Positions 1 to 10,092 of a stretch of DNA of 64,000 nucleotides are shown here, in pieces. This DNA comes from Cerioporus squamosus (Eukaryota > Basidiomycota > Agaricomycetes > Polyporales > Polyporaceae): the NCBI GenBank assembly GCA_022592435.1, contig JABYQS010000058.1, positions 149,322-213,321 on the forward strand, written 5' to 3'. The translations under genes were made by a program, and so were the position numbers. The notes below the pieces were generated by a model that saw only the letters and a list, made by a program, of their open reading frames with translations, was not told the origin of the DNA and ran no database searches. The number at the start of each line of letters is the position of its first letter. Within the stretch, counting starts at the first letter, position 1.

Positions 1-1304
1 CCGTACGCCGAGAGTCCGCGGGGCAGAGTGGCCATAATAATGCACATTGACCCAGGGAATGCACTAGGTCTAAGGGCCGTCGCGCTGTGGACGACATACA
101 TGCTACACACGAGGCCAGAGAAGCACATCTCACGACAGCACGTACGTTATTGATCCGAGAAAGATTTCGTACCAAATGCTGCGCCTTACAACAGACTTGT
201 AGCCTCCCAAGCAGCGAGTCGCAAGCGCACCGCCTCGCAGTGCGGAAGGTTGGGATGAATGAACAGCAAAGACCGAAGAGGAAGGCTCAAAGTCACGACG
301 GTGGGGTGGCTTGGGATTGGAATGCGGACGTTCCGGGTGATCAGAACCTCAAAACGCGGCTGGCGCGCCCCGCAATAAGCCACACGAAGCACGATGCACG
401 GCGCACCGTTGGGCCCGGGGGAAAACGCAGCCCGCAAGAGTACATAACAGAAGAGAACACGAGGTGAGCTAGTGGTGGCATAACATGTACGTACGGTCCT
501 GGTGCCTTGTCCGACTCCGTTTAGTCAGGCTCTCCTAGAATTGTGCGCTCTTCTGAGCGGTTCTCGCTGCGTTCTAGGGCAGCAGGAGAGACCTTGTGTG
601 CGCCTCTGATCCGTACGACGCCAGAACGATGCATGGAGACTCCTTGCATTAGCAAAAGCCACTGGCGGAGAAGGCGTCCGTCGGAGATCGGTACGAAGCC
701 AGTACAGCACGCATGGATACTATCGGTCCATATGTTATCGCAAGGAAGCCCCCGCTTCCATAGAACGCGCCGCCGTCGCGCGAGAAGGCCTGGTGACCGC
801 GGGCAACAGCGAGAAGAGTGATATATGCATCTTGAGTTGGTCGCAGAGCGTCGGAGATGTCAGCAAGCTTGGACGTCCGGACACGCGTGCCGGAACGGGC
901 GCTGTGCTATGTAGACTGCGTCACACTTTCACTGCGCGCCGTCCGCAACGACACCGCGTGGGCAGCACGTTGTGCAGACAACATCCAGTCAGGCTTCTCG
1001 ACGGGCTTCGACGTGTTCCCGTCAGAATTCCCCCATGATAGCCGTCGTCATACTACGATCAACCCTGCAAGAAACCTAGTCTGGAAGGTAGGAACGACTC
1101 CCGAAGCGTCGGGGAATGCACAAGGCTCTCCAGATCTTTTCGCCCCCAACATGCTGAAGGAATGCGGGGCGGCGTGCACCGTGCGCGGCAGCAGCGGCAG
1201 TAACAAATGACCCGTCGTTCGATGTAGTATGGTACAAACATGTGTGGAATGCAAGGTGTTGTCCACGTCCACAGCAGAAGCCCTCAAACCTGACTTCTCC
1301 CGTT
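1..1304. other. No recognisable gene
   Basis: Only short overlapping frames on both strands are present, and none gives a protein pattern I recognise. The stretch holds the 3' flank of the methylcitrate dehydratase gene and whatever lies to the left of the window. No tRNA, repeat array or splice-linked exon chain was seen. Confidence 0.5.
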
Positions 1305-3211
1305 TTAAGCCTTGACGACGAAGAGGTCCGTGAACTGGTCGACAGGGAGCTTGCTGAAGTTGGGATCATTGACTGTGTTCAAGATTCTGAGGAAGGACAC
1401 AAGAGTTAGCAAGTGAGACGGACGAAAAGCGCTAGACGACACTCACTTCTCCTGGCGCTCCTTCGAGAAGTGCGGGCCGATGTGACGCTCGAACTTCTGG
1501 AACAGCAAGGGGGTGCCCTCCTCACGGCGACGCTTGTGGCCGACAGGGTACTCAATCTCGACCTCGTCGAGAACGGTGCCGTCGTTGAGCTCGACAAGGA
1601 GAGCATTGCCGATAGAGCGCTTGCTGGGCTCGTGGTACTCGACGCTGAAACGCTGGTCCTCAACGCAAGTGATCTTGGCCCTGAGCTCATCGATGCGCGG
1701 ATCCTTGGCCGCCTCGTCAGTGTACGACTCCGAGGTGAGGTTGCCGTAGATCAGCGGGTAGGCAACCATGTAGTTGATGTCGTGGCTGCAGCATGATGAC
1801 GTCAGAACGGGTAGCGATCAACTAACAGACGAGACTGCGTACTCGCGGTCGGCGAAGTTATCGAGCGGACCCTTCTTGTTGATGATACGCATGGCAGCCT
1901 CCTGCGTGCGGATGCGGATGCTCTTGATGTCGTCAGACGACTTGCCCATGGACTTGAGCTTCTGGTGGAGGATGCATGCAGCTTCAACCGCCGTCTGCGC
2001 GTGGAACTCCGCGGGGTACGAGATCTTGAAGAGCACGTTCTCCATGATGTAGGAGCCGAAAGGCATCTGGAATTCGAACGGCTTGCCCTGAAACACGGTG
2101 CTGGACGTCAGCACTAACCCACGGGAGGTAGTTTAGAGTGTCGGACCTTGAAAAGGACGTCGTAGAAGCCCCATGTCTTCGCAGTGAGCACTGAAGGCAT
2201 GCCCTTCTCGCCGCGCTTCACGAGGTAGGCCAGGTTCACCGCGCGGGAGCAGGCATCACCGGCAGCCCAGGACTTGCGCGAACCGGTGTTCGGAGCATGG
2301 CGGTAGGTACGAAGAGACTGGCCGTCCGCCCAGGCGTGCGAGATGGCATCAATCGTCTGAGCACGGTCGAGGCCACTGAAGCAGCGAGTGTCAACGTAAG
2401 TTGCGGGAAGACGTCACGACGAATACACGTACATCAACTTGGAGACCACCGCGGTGCTGGCGACCTTGACAAGAACGACGTGGTCGAGACCGACGCGGTT
2501 GAACGAGTTCAAGAGCGCAAGACCACCCTGGATCTCGTGCGCCTTGATCATCGCCTCCAGAAGCTCGTGCACGGTCAGGGGCTCGCCCTTGCGCGCGAGA
2601 TGGTCGGCGACCGCGAGAATGGCACCCAGGTTGTCAGAGGGATGTCCCCACTCCGCCGCAAGGAAGCAGTCGTTGTAGTCAAGCCACCGGATCTGGGTAC
2701 CGATGTTGAACGCGCCGCGGATGGGGTCGAGCTGGAAGTTCGTGCCGGGAACCTTCGTGCCTGCCGAGCATCATCTGGCAGACTGGATGCGCTACACAAC
2801 GAAACTCCACGTACCATTTGGAACGACCGTCCCCTCCACAACCGGGCCCAGGAGGTTCGTGCATGCGGGGAACCTCAGCGCTTCCAAGCCGCAACCGATG
2901 GTGTCAATCAAGCAGAGTCGCGCGGTTTCAAAGGCAAGCGGAGAGTCGATTTTGTAGTTGTGGACGTAGTCGGCGATGTCTTGGAGGACCTTGTCGGGCT
3001 CCGGGCGCACAGCAGACTCGGCATGGAAGGCAGACATGTTGCGGACGAAGGGGACAGACTTCAGAGCAGGAGCCGTGGCCGAACGCGGGGGTCTCTGGGA
3101 GAGCGGACCGGTAGATCGACTGATAGAAGAGATAGCGGCAGTCTGCACGCGCGACACCGAGGACCGTCCGCGCAACGTCTGGGGCAGCGAGCGACGAGCT
3201 GAGGACAACAT
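1305..3211 (-). CDS. prpD: 2-methylcitrate dehydratase (MmgE/PrpD family), mitochondrial
   Basis: PrpD-family enzyme that dehydrates 2-methylcitrate to 2-methyl-cis-aconitate in the methylcitrate cycle, which removes propionyl-CoA in mitochondria. The first exon starts at the ATG ending at 3211. It opens with an Arg/Ser-rich, acid-poor stretch of about 55 residues that looks like a transit peptide, followed by the family core ([32 protein letters not shown]). Later exons carry [20 protein letters not shown], the frame around 1818-2114 ([20 protein letters not shown]) and the C-terminal exon at 1443-1769. The last exon ends in [14 protein letters not shown] and a stop at 1305-1307. Introns are about 50-60 nt (for example, one with a 5' GTGAGT near 1444). 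The gene lies head to head with an SNAPC3-like gene, 251 bp apart. The family call is firm. Use of 2-methylcitrate rather than a related substrate is inferred from the eukaryotic family. Confidence 0.9.
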
Positions 3212-3462
3212 GGAGAACGAGTCGGTCGACGTGAAGGAGAGCGAACTCGGACCACGGCTATATTCTCTTCAGGGCGCCCGGTCGGGACTCTCCCGGACCT
3301 CGTCCTCCTCCCAGCCACAATCACACTCCTCCTCCTCCTGACCCCACGGGGTACGCCTCTGTTGCGGAACGAATCTTCCGTCGCGATCTTTGGTCAAATT
3401 GTACTCGTACTACGACTCGTCGCCAAGCTCGCGGACACCTCGAACAGCAGCTGACATTCGTC
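3212..3462. promoter_or_regulatory. Shared intergenic region of prpD and SNAPC3-like genes
   Basis: A 251-bp gap separates two divergent start codons, so it must hold both 5' UTRs and both core promoters. No clear TATA box is visible. Bidirectional activity is inferred from layout only. Confidence 0.5.
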
Positions 3463-5037
3463 ATGAGCCTTGCTCCCGCTCAAGCTCATGAAACCTACAT
3501 CGGACCACCCTCAGAGCCCATCCAAATCTCCACCTTCTTGGACTTCGCAAGACAGTTGGAAGCAGGAACGGAGGAGCAGAGACCACTGCCTGTATTCGCG
3601 CAGTCGAGTGCTGCACTCCCCACAGAGGCTAGAGAGGCATGGACGTCCCTGCCTGCGGATGAGCAGGAGAGCATAAAAGCGGAGTGTCGGTACGTTCCCT
3701 TTCGCACTGAGGATGTCATGGAAGTAGGCGGGGCCCATGCGAGTCTGACACGCTGCCTAGAACAGCGTTGATGACCTTCGGACCACGCTCGAAGACACCG
3801 TACACAACCCACGGTTAATGGGCTATGTGACACGAACACACGAAGCCAGTGTCTATGCGATATACGAGACCGCGGAACCCACGAAGAGGAAGCGCAAGAG
3901 GCCGACTCTCGCTGATCCCGCTCAGGAGGTACCTGAAGTCACGGCTCTGCGCGAGAAACATGAAGCTATCAAGCTCAAGTGCTGGCAGTGAGTGGTCTCC
4001 CACATTCCTCGTCGCTAGATGCTGACGTCTGCCTGCAGGCTAACCATGCACGCTGCCCCGTTCATTCGGCCACCGAGACAGCCGGACCACAATACGCTGA
4101 TCCACGTAGTGTGTACCTTCCGCAGTTCCGTCTTCGTTCCTACCCGTTGACTCTGGTCCGTAGAAGAAAGTAGGCACGGGTCCGACGTCCGAAGCGATGT
4201 CCGAAGATGCTCTGCTGTTTGTTACGGTATACACACGACCGTCATGGGGCCAGAAGATACCGACCCGTGCTTCGCAACATGTTCTGCTCGCGTCACAAAC
4301 CCTTGGGGACTTGTTCGAGGCAATCCCTTGCACATCTAACGAGCTACCTGAGGAAGTTCGCGATGAGTCAGGCAAGATCACTGGTTACAAGACGCAGCGT
4401 CGCCACAGCGACATGGCGGTGGATAGCGGTGGTGGAGCAGTGATATGCATCGAAGACATCCTGCACGGCGACGGTCAGAGTGAGGATGACTACGCAGAGT
4501 GAGTGCCCCAGCCCTGTTCATCCGGTTCAAACGTTGCTCACTCTGGACTAGCAAGGTCGTGAGGTTGGTGCACTCCTTGCCACAGAACAAGAGAGGCAAG
4601 CTAGCCAAGGGTCCGCCCATGCACGATACGAAGCTCTCTTCGCTAACCATACGCCTGCATGAGCCATATTGGATCCTCCATGCCGGCAATTGCGAACACT
4701 TCTTCTCAATAGCATCCGTTCGGTAAGCGCACCTTCGCACACTCGACGATCCCGCCATTCACCGTCGCTGATCTGCAATTCTGACAGACTTCGCCACCCA
4801 TCGGATCCGCAAGCGGGGTACCCGCTCACGACGCAGATCACGCCACCGCTTTCGGACTTCTGTCGCGTCTGTACGAAGGTACCCGCGGTCTATTCAGTCG
4901 TTGGCGACATAAGACTAGGCGAGAGTCCGTTCTTGATATGTGCGCCGTGTTGGAGGTGGATGGGAGAGCCACGGGACGGCGCGGAGGTTCTTGTCGTACC
5001 TCTCCCCAAGCACGAACTCGGATGGACAACGGGTTGA
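3463..5037 (+). CDS. snRNA-activating protein complex subunit 3 (SNAP50) family
   Basis: Likely subunit of the complex that binds the proximal sequence element of snRNA genes and recruits RNA polymerase II or III. The product begins MSLAPAQAHETYIGPP. A basic stretch (TKRKRKRP, about 3880) precedes the conserved C-terminal half. The family signatures are LLASQTLGDLFEAIPC (about 4285-4335), the HAGNCEHFF segment (about 4680) and the closing Cys-rich part DFCRVCTKVPAVYSVVGDIR followed by CAPCWRWM, which would be the zinc site. At least five introns are needed. One of about 54 nt near 4110-4164 restores the frame into KKVGTGPTSEAMSEDALLF. The stop is at 5035-5037. Known: SNAP50 is the most conserved SNAPc subunit and is found widely in fungi outside yeast. 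The exact exon junctions are my reading. Confidence 0.82.
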
Positions 5038-5378
5038 CTTGAATGCTGTCGGTTCCGGCTAACATGTAGTAGTTGTTCCTGAAAATGCATACCTTGGATC
5101 AAGCCACCTATCGTGCTTGTTACATGGTCGGGTCCGCAGGCTTCACTAGAGGACGCAATGCCAAGTCTGCCTAGCAACTCACCACGGTTGGACGGGCGCC
5201 TCCGCGCGTAAACGCGTCTCGTGCAGGACGCGCCTGTGGCGTCAACCTTGTCTGTCTCCTCCGCTTCGTATCTCAAGCACTTCTCTCCCCTGGCTGCTTG
5301 TTGACTTGTACGATTGTCATCACATGCCACGGTAGCCTTACTGGCTGCGTCGACATCCAAGGATCTCGGTTAGCCACT

Positions 5379-6893
5379 ATGGACAAACCCTCGCATCTGA
5401 GTGTCGTTATCGACCTCTCTCTAACGCAGTGGGCCCTCTGCGCGCAGTCGACGAATCCACCGGGAATCACGCTCCAAAACTTTCTGTCCCAACTTATTGC
5501 CTTTTTGAACGCCCATATAGCGTGCAAGGATGAGAACACGTTGGCTGTTTTCGGAGCGTTCCCAGGGCAGAGGTGTGTTCTTCATCCTGGCGTGGTATAC
5601 GGCCGAGATCCTGCCTCATGCGCACGGGTTTCTTCGCGGTGTAGCGTTATGCTATACTCGTCTACCGGAGAAGTTACGACGACCACTGAAAGCACGGACG
5701 CAAACACGTATCGGCCATTCAGGACTCTTGATTCGACAATTATGACTTCAATAGCGGAACGATTGGACTCTTATGATGGCACGGAAGAAGAAGGTGAGTC
5801 CTATACATCTATTGCAAGCATAGATCCCAACCACCATTCCGCTTCCCATAGCACCTATCGGCCTGGTTGGCTGTTTAACCAAAGCTCTCTGTTGTGAGTA
5901 TACCTGAGTTGTTCCGTGAGTCTTCTCTTCTAAGTGTCCGACAACGCGTAGATATCAACAGAGCAATAACGACTGCCTCAAGCTCTTCACAAGGCGACGA
6001 GGGCTCCGCTACATCAGTGGATCCACGTATCCTTGTTCTCTCGGTGTCCCCGGACCAGTCATCGACGTACATCCCCATCATGAATTCCATCTTCTCCGCC
6101 CAGAAGCTGGTGAGTAGACCCCCTAAAAACAGATGTGTCGTCTGCTTCACTGAAGGACTTGTGCAGAAAGTGACTATTGACGTAGGCAAAATCTTCGGCG
6201 CGGAAAATGTGTTCCTGCAACAGGCGGCTCACCTCACCGGAGGGGCCTACGTTCAGGTCGAGAGAGCGGACGCTCTCCTCCAGTATATGATGGTGCATTA
6301 CACATTTGTGCTCGTGGTCTTCCTCGACTCGAAGGGCTCACGGGATCACCTTGGCTCAGATGTCGTTCTTGCCAGCACCGGCAATTCGGCAGTTAATCTC
6401 CGTACCAACCCAGGACAGAGTAGACTTCCGCGCCGCATGCTTCTGCCACAAGCGAATCGTAGAGATTGGATTTGTGTGCTCCGTGTGCTTGTCCAGTAAG
6501 CTTGCCCTCTCTGCGCTGTGAGACCAACAGTGAAGCTCATCTGTCTTTTACCCTAGTCTTCTGTCAGCCTGTGCCTGTCTGCACGACGTGTCGGTGAGTT
6601 GGCTTGATCACAGTCATGTCTTCGCGTCCTTCATTTCCGCTGGGGCTCGACCGAAGCTGGACTCCCCCTCGCCGCTTCTCGCCCGCCATTTCCCCTGACT
6701 GTTTCCCTCCGATTACTTGCTTGCTGACATCATCGCAACGTGCTCCATATGGCACAGGACGAAGTTTCCCATCAAGACCCTGCAGCGTCTTAGGGATGCC
6801 CGGCCCCTGGCCGCGCCCGCAACTGCTGGCAACGCGCCTACTAGGCCCCTTGCGCAGAAGAACGGCACCGCAACACCTGCCAGGCTAGGCTAA
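5379..6893 (+). CDS. TFB4: TFIIH core subunit Tfb4 (p34, GTF2H3)
   Basis: Structural subunit of the TFIIH core, used in RNA polymerase II initiation and nucleotide excision repair. The N-terminal vWA-like domain is clear: HLSVVIDLSLTQWAL, then TLQNFLSQLIAFLNAHIA. Next come RILVLSVSPDQSSTYIPIMN, an IDVGKIFGAENVFLQQAAHL segment and a GGAYVQVE strand. The C-terminal C4 zinc module follows: DFRAACFCHKRIVEIGFVCS and VCLS, then the FCQPVPVCTTCR exon. The last exon encodes TKFPIKTLQRLRDARPL and a short Ala/Pro tail ending at 6893. The start is the ATG at 5379, which immediately precedes the conserved core. Earlier in-frame sequence lacks an ATG and is not conserved-looking. Several introns of 50-60 nt are needed. 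The gene is convergent with the Taspase1 gene to its right. Confidence 0.92.
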
Positions 6894-7966
6894 TCGACGG
6901 GCAGATGTAATTCTCATGGCGCTTTCCGACGGTCGTGGCAGGTTCGCCGTCGCACACACAGCGATCGCGTCATGGCCCCATCGAGTCACCCAGCCTGGAA
7001 GTCCCGACCGACCAGTCAAGACCTTCAGTGTAGATTGACGGGACCCACTCCGGCGACGTTCTGTCAAAGATGGCGTTGTTCCATGTCAACGAGTCCCCGT
7101 CGCTGGCTACTTTTTCCACAACGCTCTGAACCATGAAATGTGTGAGCGCCGATTATTATCTTGGTGTGTAGCTACGTAGGGACATCGAACTGCGTTGTAT
7201 GACAGCTGTAGTCAGCTCATCCACTACGAGCACCGCTCTTCGTGACCTTAACTAGTCGAGGTTAGTCGTAATGAACGGGCACTCTGTTGCGGCCATTTGG
7301 GTCCTCTTTTGACGACATAGCAATGCACCCAGGCTCGCAATCTCATATAGGTCGGCATTGAAGTGGATGAAACTCTTGCAGGTGATGATAAGGACACATC
7401 CATCCGAGAGTGCGTACGTTCTGGTATCCCGTGTCATATATACTCTCTAGGGCAGCATGATGCGAGACACCACGGATCCAAGATACGCCCAAGCAGCCGC
7501 GGCAGTTTGGCGACAACTAGGGGACGGCATAACTGCCGTGCCTCTCTTGCCAATCTGCGCCCTCCAAGGCAAGGAAGTGAAGCTGCCAAGGAACGTTTCC
7601 GTGTTCCCACTCACCGCCACCAGCGACCGTCGCAGTCTGCATCCTCCCTATATGATCAGACTGTAAACCTGATACGAGCGGCGGTGATTGTACCGGAAAA
7701 AACAGCTGCGGCGTAGTCTAGTGTGCTTTTCATAGATGGGACAATCGCCGTCGAAGGTTCGCTGCGTCCGTCATATGCCTTACGGCTTATTGATATATTG
7801 GGTGATCTGCGCGTGCTGTTGTCTGGATACGTACATGGTTGGACATTGAGATTCGAATCTTGTCCGCATTCGTCCTCGGCCTTTAGGCTGAGAGAGTCGT
7901 GAACGCCCTGAAGGGACCAACCCGCGTTTTACGTTCAGTTCCTGCTTATTATTACTCCCTGTGGAC
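6894..7966. other. Convergent intergenic region, no confident gene
   Basis: About 1.07 kb lies between the 3' ends of TFB4 and the Taspase gene. A plus-strand frame at 7457-7666 (MMRDTTDPRYAQAAAAVWRQ at its start) has a moderately protein-like opening, but it lacks recognisable relatives, clear splice partners or a conserved motif. I leave it uncalled. An AT-rich near-palindrome around ATTCGAAT lies near 7850. Confidence 0.4.
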
Positions 7967-9795
7967 TCAGGGGCCCAGCGGTAGAGCGGTGATATATACA
8001 GAAGGTTCGCTGTCGTTCCCAGCAGCCCGCGGTGGTCGGCGCAGAATGGTGGTCTGTCAACAGCCAGATTGAGGTGAGAGCGGGGAAGTCAAAAAAGAGG
8101 TTAGTGCGTAGTAATGGCATGACAGTGCTCGCCGGACGTACGAAGGGTTTCTGGCTCTGGGACGATATAATGCCGACGGCCATACTGTTTGTGGTGAATG
8201 CGCACCAAAGCCGAGCTGGTTCGGCAGTAGTAACGTGCAGACGTAATGGACGTGAGTTGCTTTCAGCTGTCGGCTAGGGGCGAAGTACGAAGTGACGGAG
8301 GGCGAGGGAAGGGCAATGGAAGAGCAATGGAACTTACGTTTATCCTGCCCAGCGGCGTCTTGCTCTTTGACAAGCAGAAGAACCCCAGCCTGGGCGACAA
8401 TTCCCCTCGTTCGGAGCAGAGTTCTACGGATGTAATATGCGGGTGCAAAGCAAGGCGACCCGAAAGTGAGCCAGTTGGACATCAATAGAGCGGGGGAAGG
8501 CGTACTGTAAAACTCTGTCTCAAGAAGCCGGCGGAGGAGTTCGTGGGTGTCTCCATCGTCTCCGGCGGCCTCTACGGCGTCGCAGATGGTGCGAGCCAGG
8601 GACATCCTGGTGATGTATTCTCCAGCTCCTGCAGGTCACGATCCGAGTTGAGGTTTCGCCGCAGGTGAAGGTAGGATTTCATCTCGCCTGAAACACTGCA
8701 AGCAACGCTACGGGTCGCCCAACATCCGGCGCCGTAGATCGCAGCCTGACCCGGCCCCAACGGAACATTCTCAGCCTATGAAGAGCCGTGGATAGAGTAA
8801 GTGCTTTAGAGACGTACTTCGCCGACGCGTCCGGGGAGTTTGAGTAACAGACCGCCGCTGGTGGCAAGTCAGTACTTCAATCTCATGCTGCAGGGGTGAG
8901 GGGCAAGGTACCTGGAGACGCCAGCCGCTAAATCGCCAGCGGCATCGCATACGACGGCGCCGACCGTGTCTTGTCTGTTGTGCAGCCCGTCAAGCTGAGC
9001 GGGCACCAAACGGGTTGTCTCGAGATGTTCAGTATATAGTGCACTAGAACTAGCTCGTGCGGCCTCTAGTTCGCCTCTCCACTTCGTCCATTCCTGACGA
9101 GCGCGAGAGAGATCAAGGTGTCTGCAGGTCGGCCCTCAAGACCTTGTAGCTTCGCGAAATCCGATGCACCAGTGGATACCAGGACGCTGTTGAAGAGATG
9201 TTGGATCGATACCTGGTCGGAAAGGCAGAAGTGCGTACAGCGGTGGTATCCGGGCCAGAGGGTCAGGTTTCCGTGAATACCGCAGGACCTCGTGCGCCAC
9301 TTGGATAGGATGCTGGACATCTACGAAGCTGAGGGGTCATGATACAGTGGGAGATGCCCTATTCATCGTTTCACCAACCTGATACAGCGCCCACAGCCCC
9401 GAAGTCGCCGGTACGACCATCCATGATAGAGGCGTCGCACTCGACGGTTCCAGACAGTGTCAGATTAGATCCATACCCTGCTCATAGTTGCGTCAGCCTC
9501 ATCCGGCATGATGAGAGAGATCAAGAAAGAGGCGAAGCTACACACCGGCATTGAGGCACTCCTCGTCTTCGAGGACCGCTATGGCTGCACTCACGGCTTG
9601 CAGCGCGGAAGTGCCGCGCGGACAATCCGCGCTGGTGCGTACGCACGCCCTAACAGAGAAACACTGTCGGTTCAGTACGAGCTGAATGCAGTAATTGTGA
9701 GTTATTTGGACTCACGAGCGAAGTGCACGTTTGACCTCCGATGCAGAAGAATGCGAATGAAAGCCTGCCCCTCCGTGGACAGCGACGATTTGCAT
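7967..9795 (-). CDS. Threonine aspartase (Taspase1-like), Ntn-hydrolase
   Basis: Member of the asparaginase-2/Taspase1 family: a proenzyme that self-cleaves before a threonine, which then becomes the N-terminal nucleophile. From the ATG at 9793-9795 the exons give MQIVAVHGGAGFHSHSSASE, then ALQAVSAAIAVLEDEECLNA, GYGSNLTLSGTVECDASIMD (the segment typical of Taspase1), DFGAVGAVSDVQHPIQVAHE and a linker. The catalytic site follows as QDTVGAVVCDAAGDLAAGVS, with Thr after Asp. Next are SSGGLLLKLPGRVGE, AAIYGAGCWATRSVACSVSG and AGEYITRMSLARTICDAVEA, then LWCAFTTNSMAVGI and ITALPLGP before the stop at 7967-7969. The order and motifs match animal Taspase1 rather than plain asparaginase, with a long variable linker before the catalytic Thr. 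One intron (8629-8687) appears to be GC-AG. The linker splice junction near 9100-9170 is unresolved. Substrates in fungi are unknown to me. Confidence 0.85.
8629..8687 (-). other. Probable GC-AG intron in the Taspase gene
   Basis: Joining the exon ending ...GCWATRSVACSVSG to AGEYITRMSLARTICDAV needs a 59-nt intron that starts GCGAGA and ends CTGCAG. This junction restores the family pattern (compare a Ser-Gly followed by Gly-Glu in Taspase1). The nearest GT donor would delete several residues and fit less well. Confidence 0.6.
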
Positions 9796-10092
9796 CTGGA
9801 GGAAGTGATACGACACCTGCTCTGCGCACTCGACCAGCGATCGTATATTATACCCTCAATGTCTACCGGCAGTGTGTCCGTTGAGTCAAGAGCTTAAGGA
9901 ATCAGACCCTTGTTATCCTCGACGGTGGTTTCTAGTAGCCAAACTATCATGGCGCGCCCACGTGCGTCGTGCATAACATTCTATGTAGACGCCCATACAC
10001 CGTTGAGCGTTGAGAAGCGCCGTCTCTGCACACAACTCTGTCCATCTATCCATCTCGTCCATCTCACACCTTTGTCTGCTTTTGCGCATGCC

